This document shows, in pieces, positions 1 through 6,098 of a stretch of DNA of 18,983 bases. The position numbers and the translations under genes were made by a program. The notes beneath the pieces were generated by a model. That model was not told the DNA's origin and did no database searches. It worked only from the letters and a program-made list of their open reading frames with translations. The stretch's first letter is position 1. Every line of letters starts with the position of its first letter. This stretch comes from Verrucomicrobiaceae bacterium UBA2429 (GTDB lineage Bacteria > Verrucomicrobiota > Verrucomicrobiia > Verrucomicrobiales > Verrucomicrobiaceae). The stretch lies in contig DDQZ01000037.1 of the NCBI GenBank assembly GCA_002343505.1, forward strand, positions 276 through 19,258. The letters are read 5' to 3'.

Positions 1-172
1 AATCGGAGCAAATTTGCTCCGATTTGGAGCAAATTTCCTGTAAATCGGAGCAATTTTGCTCTGATTCGGAGCAACGTTGCTGTCAATCGGAGCAACGTTC
101 CTGCAAAACGGAGCAATCTTGCTCTGATACAGAGCAATGATCCAGCAAAACGGAGCAACGATGGAGCCAATC
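1..172. repeat. 21-bp tandem repeat array, at least 8 copies, open at left edge
   Basis: The core GGAGCAA (AGAGCAA in one copy) recurs at 5, 26, 47, 68, 89, 110, 131 and 152, exactly every 21 bp, so there are eight contiguous units with no spacers. Several units add dyad symmetry: positions 1-24 form a perfect 24-bp palindrome centred on AAATTT, 43-66 is nearly palindromic, and 71-80 is the palindrome GCAACGTTGC. Copies become less alike toward the right, and a half unit is visible at 163-170. The array starts at the first base of the window, so its true length is unknown. Because 21 is a multiple of three, the minus strand reads as a heptad repeat with a conserved Cys-Ser. Function is unknown; a cruciform-prone intergenic repeat or a degenerate repeat-protein gene would both fit. 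Confidence 0.93.
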
Positions 173-283
173 CCCGAAACACAAACTTTCGGACAGGCTC
201 CGGGCACCTCCACGATGGGAACCATCGGCCCCTCGCGAGGCGCGAAAATCATTCGCTTTTCCTTCACTGCTTGAACTGACCAT
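83..283 (-). CDS. possible small heptad-repeat ORF, 66 aa, doubtful
   Basis: This ATG-started frame runs from unique sequence into the 21-bp array, where its C-terminus becomes CSVLLDH-CSVSEQD-CSVLQER-CSD and stops at a TGA. I recognise no domain. The N-terminal half is rich in Ser, Gly and Arg and has no signal peptide or membrane segment. Beyond the stop the same frame stays open as further CSE/CSD/CSK heptads to the window edge, so the stop may truncate a longer repeat protein, or the frame may simply be a by-product of a 21-bp repeat. A TTG-N16-TAG promoter-like pair lies 27 nt upstream of the ATG. It is more likely not a real gene. Confidence 0.22.
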   Translation of the reverse strand: MVSSSSEGKANDFRASRGADGSHRGGARSLSESLCFGDWLHRCSVLLDHCSVSEQDCSVLQERCSD

Positions 284-310
284 CTTTGAAGCGCTGCATT
301 TGCAAATTCG

Positions 311-338
311 AAGCTAGCTGGAGCGTTTACATCCGCAA
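311..338 (-). promoter_or_regulatory. possible promoter for the minus-strand repeat ORF
   Basis: On the minus strand TTGCGG (338-333) and TAGCTT (316-311) are separated by 16 bp. This matches the TTG-N3-16/17-TAG pattern seen ahead of three other genes in this window. Information content is low and the downstream ORF is doubtful. Confidence 0.25.
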
Positions 339-353
339 CCACCCTCCACCACC

Positions 354-785
354 ATGAAAACGATGCCTGATCCAACCCAGGCGGCCCCGTTTCAGGAGAC
401 CGCCAGCGCGGACGATGCCGCGCATTTTGTGAACCGGAATCTTCACCGCGTCTGGCAGACCCGCCGGATGAAAGCCACCCTGCTGCGCCCCTTCCGCAAA
501 GTCCTGCGCCCGCTGCTCGTCTGGATTCGCCAGGAGCATTTCCATGTCAAAAGCGGGCTTCGGGGCCAGCCTCCCGCCGGGCTGGAGCTGCGCAAGGCGG
601 GCTGGGAGACGCTGGCGCTGGGCCTCGTGCTCGGTCCGCTGGTCTTCCTCATGCTGCTGCCTCTGCTCATCCTCATGTTCCCCGCGGCTTTGCTGTTCGG
701 ACTGGCCTCCGTGGCCGGCAGCGCCCTTCAGGCGGGCGCGGATGACGCGGAGCAGCACGCCCTGACCTGGCACGCCGCGCATTGA
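354..785 (+). CDS. small hypothetical membrane protein, 143 aa
   Basis: I do not recognise a family. The protein has a polar N-terminal half with no signal peptide, containing a basic stretch (VWQTRRMKATLLRPFRKVLR, about residues 33-52). A long, strongly hydrophobic block rich in Leu, Met and Pro follows at about residues 86-125, enough for one long or two short membrane helices in a hairpin, then a short polar tail. Codon use has the high third-position GC of neighbouring genes, which favours this frame over the overlapping minus-strand frames. The start is the first ATG; a second ATG three codons on is equally possible, and neither has a Shine-Dalgarno. It is followed after 31 bp by the convergent nuclease-like/bactofilin gene. 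The reality of the gene is fairly likely; its function is unknown. Confidence 0.6.
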   Translation: MKTMPDPTQAAPFQETASADDAAHFVNRNLHRVWQTRRMKATLLRPFRKVLRPLLVWIRQEHFHVKSGLRGQPPAGLELRKAGWETLALGLVLGPLVFLMLLPLLILMFPAALLFGLASVAGSALQAGADDAEQHALTWHAAH

Positions 786-816
786 GCCGCCGCTTGCAGC
801 CCGGCTAAAACCGCGC

Positions 817-1758
817 TCAACCCGGGTGCGGATCGAAGCGAACGCCGGCGCAGGCGGGTTTGCCCGCGGGGTTCGCGCAGCGCCAGTGCCAGACGCGCGC
901 GGGCCGGGCGAAGGGCCGCAGCGCTCCCTCCAGGATGCGGAACTGCCCGCGCAGCTCGCCGCCCTCGCGCACTTCGACTGCGCGCGCCGTCACCGTGCCG
1001 GTGAGGATGCCGCCCGGCTCGATGATGACGGTGCCCTCGCAGGCGAAGTCGCCCTGCGCATGCCCGGCGATGTGGACACGGCGCGCGCGCACCTCGTAGA
1101 GAAAGGTCACCTCGGCGCCGGCGGGAACACTCAGCGTGCCGCACTCCACGGGATCGGCCACCAGGCCCTCGGCGCGGATGGTCCGGTGATCGTCCTGCGC
1201 GGCGGCGTCATCCTCCCCGGAGCGCTCGAGTTTCCTGAGGCAGACGGGGCAGCTGGGCCGGCGGCAGTCCCCGGCGGTGGCGATGGTGAAAAAGAAATCA
1301 CTGCGCTCGGCGGGCAGCCTCATGAGCACCGCGTGCAGCGCCGCGGCATCCACCGCCTCGATGCGCGCGGCTTGCGCGGCCAGAAGCGCGGCGGGACTGA
1401 AGCCTCCCGGCGCGATGAGGATGCCGCGCGTGTTTTTCGCCGTGGCCACCTCTGAGGAAAAACGGCGCACGCTCTCCGGTGTGGCGCCCCATTCATTCCA
1501 GGCGGCAATCTTCACCAGCGCGCGTTGCGGATGCGCGGTGGTGGGGCGCTCCAGCATGGCGAAGACCACGGAGGCATCCTCCAGCACGCGCGAGCCGGCC
1601 AGCTCGCAGCCGTTGTGCCGGGCGATGGCGCGCGCCAGCTCCGCCACGCGCATCCAGTCCAGAGCGGCGATCAGCTCCGGCGTCCAGCCGCCCGGGCGCG
1701 CGGAGTCCGCGCCCTGTGAGAAGCCGGTTTCCTGGAGGGTGGTGAAGGGGTCGAACAT
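817..1758 (-). CDS. Mrr-like nuclease domain fused to bactofilin-like domain
   Basis: A 313-aa protein with three parts. Residues about 32-147 resemble the restriction-endonuclease fold of Mrr-type proteins: a helix, a strand pair ending LVKIAAW, then the typical RGILIAPGGFSPAALLAAQ and IEAVDAAALHAVL ending. The usual Asp...Gln/Glu-x-Lys active site is incomplete: D61 and K83 are candidates, but a Leu stands where Gln/Glu is expected, so the domain may bind rather than cut. A cysteine cluster (C165, C170, C173) follows. Residues about 205-277 show the short beta-repeat pattern of bactofilins, with hydrophobic-Gly turns such as IAGHAQGDFACEGTVIIEPG and LTGTVTARAVEVREGGELRG. Cys at 294 and 303 may pair with the cluster. 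The frame is open upstream to 1965, but MFDPF at 1758 is preferred because upstream residues look like non-coding Ala/Arg and would overlap the divergent gene. Confidence 0.72.
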   Translation of the reverse strand: MFDPFTTLQETGFSQGADSARPGGWTPELIAALDWMRVAELARAIARHNGCELAGSRVLEDASVVFAMLERPTTAHPQRALVKIAAWNEWGATPESVRRFSSEVATAKNTRGILIAPGGFSPAALLAAQAARIEAVDAAALHAVLMRLPAERSDFFFTIATAGDCRRPSCPVCLRKLERSGEDDAAAQDDHRTIRAEGLVADPVECGTLSVPAGAEVTFLYEVRARRVHIAGHAQGDFACEGTVIIEPGGILTGTVTARAVEVREGGELRGQFRILEGALRPFARPARVWHWRCANPAGKPACAGVRFDPHPG

Positions 1759-1864
1759 CCGGAGCGGTGACAGCGGCAAGAATGAAACGCTTTGGCCCGC
1801 GCACAAGCGCGCCTGTGGCCGCGCCTGCAAAGCCGCGCCCTGCGCGCCGTTAACTCCACCCCGC

Positions 1865-2791
1865 ATGAACCGCCGCCGACTTCTCCAAGCCACCGCCGCA
1901 GCCGCGCTGCTCCCCTCCACCCAGCGCGCCGCGCCTGCCGCCACGCGCGTCATTGACACCCACACGCATTTTTATGATCCCGCGCGCCCCCAGGGCGTGC
2001 CCTGGCCGCCGAAAAACTCGCCGCTGCACCGCACCGTGCTGCCCGCCGACTGGCTGGCCGTGGCCGCGCCCCACGGCGCGCGGGAGACCGTCGTCGTCGA
2101 GGCCAGCCAATGGGTCGAGGACAATCAATGGGTGCTCGATCTCGCGGAAAAGGAAAAATCCATCGTCGGTCTCGTCGGCAACCTGGACCCGAACGACGCG
2201 CAGTTTGCCGCCAACCTCCGGCGCTTTGCGGCCAACCCCCTGTTTCGCGGCATCCGCTGGCGCGGCGATCTGGTGCGCCTGGATGAAAACCGCGACAAGG
2301 TGCTGGCCGGGGCGCGCCTGCTGGCGGAGCACGGGCTGGAGCTCGACCTCAACGGGCCGGCTTCCGCGCTGGAGCACGCAGCGCGCCTCGCCGCCGAAGT
2401 GCCGGACCTGCGCGTCGTCATCAACCACCTCGGCGCCTCCGGTGATCCGCGCGCTTTGAAGCCGGAGTGGAGGGAGGCCGTCCGCGCCGTGGCGGCCGGG
2501 CCGAATGTCTTCATGAAGGTCTCCGCCCTTGTCGAGCAGGTGAGGGACGCGGATGGCAAAGCGCCGGACGACGCGGAATTTTACCTGCCCATTCTCGACC
2601 ACCTGTGGGACTGCTTCGGCGAGGACCGCCTCATCTACGGCAGCAACTGGCCCGTCTCCGACCGCGGCGCGCCTTATGAGACCGTCTTCAAGATTGTCAG
2701 TGACTACTTTGGCTCCAAAGGCCGCGAGGCGGCGGAGAAGTATTTTTGGAGAAACTCACTCAAAGCCTACCGCTGGATCGAGCGACGGTAA
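1865..2791 (+). CDS. Tat-exported amidohydrolase, COG3618 type
   Basis: A 308-aa TIM-barrel metal-dependent hydrolase of the amidohydrolase-2 superfamily, the group that contains L-fuconolactonase and related sugar lactonases. The N-terminus has a twin-arginine signal (NRRRLLQ followed by an Ala-rich stretch to about residue 25), so export to the periplasm is expected. Family marks are the metal-binding DTHTHFYD at 31-38, VINHLG at 185-190 (H188) and YGSNWPVSD at 258-266 (D266). The frame extends upstream to 1277, but that part is antisense to the bactofilin gene and lacks conserved sequence; starting at 1865 puts the Tat motif directly at the N-terminus. No Shine-Dalgarno is seen. The substrate cannot be told from sequence; a lactone of a sugar acid is the usual guess. 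It ends 21 bp from the convergent GH128-like gene. Confidence 0.85.
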   Translation: MNRRRLLQATAAAALLPSTQRAAPAATRVIDTHTHFYDPARPQGVPWPPKNSPLHRTVLPADWLAVAAPHGARETVVVEASQWVEDNQWVLDLAEKEKSIVGLVGNLDPNDAQFAANLRRFAANPLFRGIRWRGDLVRLDENRDKVLAGARLLAEHGLELDLNGPASALEHAARLAAEVPDLRVVINHLGASGDPRALKPEWREAVRAVAAGPNVFMKVSALVEQVRDADGKAPDDAEFYLPILDHLWDCFGEDRLIYGSNWPVSDRGAPYETVFKIVSDYFGSKGREAAEKYFWRNSLKAYRWIERR

Positions 2792-2812
2792 ATTTGAATG
2801 GCAAAGACATAA

Positions 2813-3583
2813 TCAGGTTTCGCTGTAGAGTTTGCCCATGCGGGTGAGGCTGCCGTCGGCGGCCAGCAGGCTGTGCGGAGCGCCTTTGGGCGGATTGAAA
2901 TACGCGTAGCGCTCGACGATGCGGCTGCGCTCCATGAAGCGCAGCGTTCCTTTGAGAAACTCGTGGTTCTCCTCCTCGCCCCCGCTCCAGCCATTGAACT
3001 CCGTCACCCAGACGGGCAACCGATGGGAGCGTGAGATGGCGGTCACAAAAGATTCAAAAGCGGAGGCATCGCGGCCGCGGTACCAGTGCAGCGCCACGAA
3101 GTCCATGCGCAGCTTGCGCCGCTTCGCCTGCTCCATGAAAGCCTCGAACCAGTCCATGCCCGGCTTGTCCGAGGACGTGGCCGGCGAGCCGAGCCGGAGA
3201 CCGGCTTTTTCAGCGATGGCCTCCAACTTCGGCCAGAGGTCCAGCGCTTCGCTCACCGACACATTGCCCTGGCTCTCCCGCTCAGGCTCGTTGAATCCGA
3301 GCAGGTGCTTGACGCCGGGTGTTTCGACAATGACCTGGGCCTGGTTGAGCGCGGGGGTCCCTTTGATCAGGGGCACAAATTCCACCTCCTGGGTCGAGGT
3401 CCCCCTGGGCATCCAGTTGTAGTACCAGTGGACTTTGAAGAGCTTGTGCAGCTCCGCGTCCGCGCCTCCCCAGCCTTTTTTCCCCGCCGCCGCATCGGCG
3501 GCCAGGCCGCCGCGTGTACCGCCCAGGCAGGAGGCGAGACCAGTGGTGAAAAGTCGGCGGCTGATGAGGCGGGGCATTTTCAT
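2813..3583 (-). CDS. secreted GH128-like glycoside hydrolase (Asl1-like)
   Basis: A 256-aa protein of the Asl1-like/GH128 type, a small TIM barrel known for beta-1,3-glucan cleavage. Family marks are VHWYYNW at 51-57, LLGFNEPE at 94-101 with E99 as likely acid/base, DFVALHWYRG at 161-170, and PVWVTEFNGW at 190-199 with E195 as likely nucleophile. The N-terminus has twin arginines (ISRRLF) and then LASC, which would also fit a lipobox at C19, so it may be a Tat-exported lipoprotein or a soluble periplasmic enzyme. The frame is open to 3619, but a promoter-like pair ends 7 nt before the ATG at 3583, supporting that start. An alternative ATG lies two codons further in. It lies 90 bp downstream of lpxI on the same strand but probably has its own promoter. 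Confidence 0.8.
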   Translation of the reverse strand: MKMPRLISRRLFTTGLASCLGGTRGGLAADAAAGKKGWGGADAELHKLFKVHWYYNWMPRGTSTQEVEFVPLIKGTPALNQAQVIVETPGVKHLLGFNEPERESQGNVSVSEALDLWPKLEAIAEKAGLRLGSPATSSDKPGMDWFEAFMEQAKRRKLRMDFVALHWYRGRDASAFESFVTAISRSHRLPVWVTEFNGWSGGEEENHEFLKGTLRFMERSRIVERYAYFNPPKGAPHSLLAADGSLTRMGKLYSET

Positions 3584-3590
3584 GATGCTC

Positions 3591-3619
3591 AGGCTAGGAT
3601 GAATGGCATGCGGTGGCAA
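3591..3619 (-). promoter_or_regulatory. probable promoter of the GH128-like gene
   Basis: On the minus strand TTGCCA (3619-3614) and TAGCCT (3596-3591) are 17 bp apart. Only 7 nt separate the -10 hexamer from the ATG at 3583, which would place transcription start at or next to the start codon and give a leaderless or nearly leaderless mRNA. No Shine-Dalgarno is present, which agrees. Confidence 0.45.
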
Positions 3620-3673
3620 AAGAACTTTTGCGACTCTGCATGGGGCGGCCTTTGTGGGTGGCGGCGCCTGGGA

Positions 3674-4486
3674 TCAGAGGGCGATGAGCGCCACCTTCAA
3701 AGTCTGGCACTCCCTGACCAACTCCTCTCTCCCCAGCAGCAGCGTGCGCTCCGCCTCAATGGCGATGAGGTCCACGCCGGCGGCGGCGGCGGTGCGGATG
3801 GTGTCGGGGCCGATGACGGGGACATCGAAGCGCATGTCCTGGTCCGGCTTGGAGACTTTGACCATCGTCGCGCCGCCGCGGCCGAGGGCGCCGCCGCGCT
3901 TGACGGCCTCGTTGGTGCCTTCAAAGGCCTCGACGGCGAGCACGGTGCCGTTTTTCACCACCACGGTCTGGCCGATGTCGAGCCGGCTGCTTTCCTTGGC
4001 GATTTCAAAACCGTAGCGCGCGTCATCCCACCGGCGCTTTTTGATCTGGGGCCCGGCCACATGACCGGCGGCGGGCATGAGGTCCTCGAGAAACGTGGTG
4101 GCGGGCAGCAGGGTGATGCCGTCCTTGGCCAGCTCTCCGGCGATGGCTCCAAAGAGGCTCTCGGCGTTGCGCTTCGGCACACGCGCCAGCATGAGCAGGG
4201 TGCGCAGATCGGGCCGGAGGTCGAAGAGGTTCTTCGGGGCGATCTGGCCGACCATCACCGCCTGGCTGACTCCCTCTCTTTTGAAAAAGGCGATCATTTT
4301 CCCAAGCTGCCCCACACGGAACCACTCGATGGCCTCCACCTGGCTGGCGAGTTCGGGCCGGGTCTCGTCCACAAACGCGGCCGCCACCAGTCTGCGCACG
4401 CCGGCGCGGCGCGCGGCGGCGACCATGGTGCCGGGGTAGATGCCGTTGCCGGCGATGAGGGCGAGGTGGGAGAGATCGGCACTCAT
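3674..4486 (-). CDS. lpxI: UDP-2,3-diacylglucosamine pyrophosphatase LpxI
   Basis: A 270-aa protein of the LpxI (DUF1009) family, which hydrolyses UDP-2,3-diacylglucosamine to lipid X and UMP in lipid A synthesis, replacing LpxH in bacteria that lack it. Family marks, in order: LIAGNGIYP near the N-terminus, VMVGQIAPKNLFDLRPD about residues 77-93, GQTVVVKNGTVLAVEAFEGT about 181-200, VIGPDTIRTAAAAGVDLIAIEA about 224-245 and TLLLGREELV near the end. Length is normal for the family and no break is seen. It starts 10 bp after the zinc-ribbon gene stop and is probably co-transcribed with it. It acts at the cytoplasmic face of the inner membrane. A second lipid A gene (lpxL-like) lies at 6597-7553, also on the minus strand, in a separate group. 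Confidence 0.93.
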   Translation of the reverse strand: MSADLSHLALIAGNGIYPGTMVAAARRAGVRRLVAAAFVDETRPELASQVEAIEWFRVGQLGKMIAFFKREGVSQAVMVGQIAPKNLFDLRPDLRTLLMLARVPKRNAESLFGAIAGELAKDGITLLPATTFLEDLMPAAGHVAGPQIKKRRWDDARYGFEIAKESSRLDIGQTVVVKNGTVLAVEAFEGTNEAVKRGGALGRGGATMVKVSKPDQDMRFDVPVIGPDTIRTAAAAGVDLIAIEAERTLLLGREELVRECQTLKVALIAL

Positions 4487-4496
4487 GCTAGTGAAG

Positions 4497-4793
4497 TCAG
4501 CGGAAGACGGAGATCAGATAACCCAGCACCATGACGATGAAAACGGCGAGACCCACCCAGCGCCAGAGCTGCTCCCGCGTGGGGCCGCCAAGCTGCCGCG
4601 CGCGGTTGTCAAACTCGCGCTTGATGAAGTCGTCGTAATCGAAGTCTTCGTCGGGCAAATCCAGGCCGTCATAGGTTTCGGCATCGTCCTTCCAACCGGA
4701 CTTGGCGCAGGCTCCGCAGTCGTCGCAAGCCGCCGCGCCGCGCGGCACCCACTCGCCACACACGGGGCACTGGCCTGGAGGTCGGAAGGGCAT
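4497..4793 (-). CDS. zinc-ribbon single-pass membrane protein, 98 aa
   Basis: The N-terminus carries a CPVC (C9, C12) and a CDDC (C23, C26) pair, the arrangement of a small zinc ribbon, with an extra Cys at 29. An acidic linker rich in Asp and Tyr follows (about 36-58), then a basic-polar segment and a C-terminal membrane helix (about 75-95, WVGLAVFIVMVLGYLISVF). The topology suggests a zinc ribbon in the cytoplasm anchored by a C-terminal tail helix. No enzyme motif is present. It is the first gene of a likely operon with lpxI, 10 bp downstream, so a role connected with the envelope is possible but unproven. Its upstream region overlaps the ACTAAT inverted repeat at 4811-4949. The ATG at 4793 has no Shine-Dalgarno. 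Confidence 0.8.
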   Translation of the reverse strand: MPFRPPGQCPVCGEWVPRGAAACDDCGACAKSGWKDDAETYDGLDLPDEDFDYDDFIKREFDNRARQLGGPTREQLWRWVGLAVFIVMVLGYLISVFR

Positions 4794-4810
4794 GGCTTTC
4801 GGGCGGGGTG

Positions 4811-4949
4811 TTTTGGAACCACTAATGGACGCTAATGGGCACTAATGTTTGGCGCTTCGCGCCGGCGGGTTTTGGCGGGACCACTGACTCTTTCCGCGCG
4901 AAGCGCTTCTGATATTAGTGCTCATGAGTGTTTATTAGTGGTTCAAAAC
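4811..4949. repeat. imperfect inverted repeat built of 10-bp ACTAAT units
   Basis: Left arm about 4811-4864 and right arm about 4893-4949 are reverse complements with scattered mismatches. From outside in they share TTTTG, AACCACTAAT, a further ACTAAT or variant, and the inner block GCGCTTCGCGC. Each arm holds three units spaced exactly 10 bp: on the plus strand actaatggac, gctaatgggc, actaatgttt; on the minus strand actaataaac, actcatgagc, actaatatca. The centre (about 4865-4892) is unrelated. The whole 139 bp fills the space between the aminotransferase stop (4953) and the zinc-ribbon start (4793). It could fold into a long hairpin and serve as a terminator, or be a non-autonomous mobile repeat. 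No transposase or clear target-site duplication is seen. Confidence 0.88.
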
Positions 4950-4952
4950 CCC

Positions 4953-6032
4953 TCACAGCTTCGCCAAAGAGTCGTCCAGCGCGGCGATGACGGCGCTGAT
5001 GCTCGCGTCGGTCTCGTCGCCCATGTTGGAGATGCGGAAGGTCCTGCCCTTGAGCTTGCCGTAGCCGCCGTCAATGATGAGGCTGTGGTTGCTCTTGAGC
5101 AGGCCGATGAAGGCCGCCACGTCAATGTTGCGGTTGTTCGCCACGCAGGTGAGGGACTTGGAGCGGTAGCCCTCGGGCGCGAAGAATTCGAAACCGTTCC
5201 GGCGCACCCAGTCATGCACCATGCCGTTGAGGCGCGCGTGGCGGGCGTAGCGGTTGTCGAGCCCTTCGGCGAGCATTTGCTGAAGCTGGTGGCGCAGGCC
5301 GTAAATGAGGCTGATGCAGGGCGTGCTGGGCGTCATGTTCTTTTCGCCGTTGGAGCGGAACTCCAGGAAGTCGAAATAATACCCGCGGTCGTGGATGCCG
5401 GCGGCGCGCTCCATGGCGGCCTCGCTGGCGGTGAAAAGGGCCAGGCCGGGCGGCAGCGCGAAGGCTTTCTGCGAGCCGGTGAGCAGCACATCCAGGCCGA
5501 GCTCGTCAAAGCTCACCGGCACCGTGGTGAAGCCCGAGACGCTGTCGGTGATGAACATCACATCCGGGTATTTCCGCTTCAGCGCGGCGATCTCGGCGAT
5601 GGGGCTGAGCACGCCGGTGGAGGTCTCGTTGTGGATGAAGGTGACGGCGTCGAACTCACCCGTGGCGAGCCTTTTGTCCACCTCATCGGCGAGGATGGGT
5701 CGGCCCCACTCCACTTGATATGCCTCCGCCTCCTTGCCGCAGCGCCGGGAGACATCCAGCCACTTGTCGGAAAAGGCGCCGTTGCAGCAGTTGAGCACCT
5801 TCTTTTTCACGAGGTTGCGGATGCTGCCCTCCATGACACCCCAGGCCGAGGAGGTGCTCAGGAAGACCTGCTGCCGCGTGCCAAAGAGCTGGCGCAGCAT
5901 GGGCTGGATCTCGGCGTAGAGGTCCTGGAAGCCCTTGCCGCGGTGGCCGATCATCGGCTGGCACATGGCCTCATAAGTGGCGGGGCTGACTTCGACGGGG
6001 CCGGGGATGTAGAGTTTGATGTGTTTGCTCAT
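4953..6032 (-). CDS. class V aminotransferase, alanine-glyoxylate type
   Basis: A 359-aa PLP enzyme of the class V aminotransferase family, the group of serine-pyruvate, alanine-glyoxylate and phosphonate aminotransferases. The N-terminus LYIPGPVEVSP followed by MIGHRGKGF is typical. Other marks are FLSTSSAWGVMEGSIRN (57-73, cofactor phosphate region), the HNETSTG motif (134-140), TDSVSGF (162-168, D163 contacting the PLP ring nitrogen) and LLTGSQKAFALPPG (183-196), with K189 as the Schiff-base lysine. The frame extends eight codons upstream to a TTG at 6056, but the ATG at 6032 puts the family N-terminus at the usual place. It is last in a minus-strand row, 66 bp after the PurS-like gene. 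Substrate is uncertain; glycine/serine metabolism is likely. The ACTAAT inverted repeat begins 4 bp beyond its stop. Confidence 0.88.
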   Translation of the reverse strand: MSKHIKLYIPGPVEVSPATYEAMCQPMIGHRGKGFQDLYAEIQPMLRQLFGTRQQVFLSTSSAWGVMEGSIRNLVKKKVLNCCNGAFSDKWLDVSRRCGKEAEAYQVEWGRPILADEVDKRLATGEFDAVTFIHNETSTGVLSPIAEIAALKRKYPDVMFITDSVSGFTTVPVSFDELGLDVLLTGSQKAFALPPGLALFTASEAAMERAAGIHDRGYYFDFLEFRSNGEKNMTPSTPCISLIYGLRHQLQQMLAEGLDNRYARHARLNGMVHDWVRRNGFEFFAPEGYRSKSLTCVANNRNIDVAAFIGLLKSNHSLIIDGGYGKLKGRTFRISNMGDETDASISAVIAALDDSLAKL

Positions 6033-6098
6033 GGGGGATGAAATTTGGGCGGTCAAAAGACACGCGGTGAAAGGGGCGGCGGATGCTCCTGGCGGGAC

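Noticed and set aside
1..172. CRISPR array
   Set aside because: Units are contiguous at 21 bp with no unique spacers, they are degenerate, and no cas gene is in the window.
817..1758. active Mrr restriction enzyme as part of a defence island
   Set aside because: The active-site pattern is incomplete and no methylase, ATPase or other defence gene is nearby.
1277..1864. N-terminal extension of the amidohydrolase frame
   Set aside because: It overlaps the bactofilin-fusion gene in antisense and would bury the Tat signal nearly 200 residues inside the protein.
1759..1965. N-terminal extension of the nuclease-like/bactofilin frame
   Set aside because: It would overlap the divergent amidohydrolase start and signal; the residues are low-complexity Ala/Arg.
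3086..4534. 482-codon open frame on the plus strand
   Set aside because: Antisense to lpxI and the GH128-like gene, both well supported by catalytic motifs.
4811..4949. complete insertion sequence
   Set aside because: The inverted repeat encloses only about 28 bp, with no transposase and no clear target duplication.
4845..6041. 398-codon open frame on the plus strand
   Set aside because: Antisense to the class V aminotransferase, whose PLP motifs are intact; the frame also runs through the inverted repeat.
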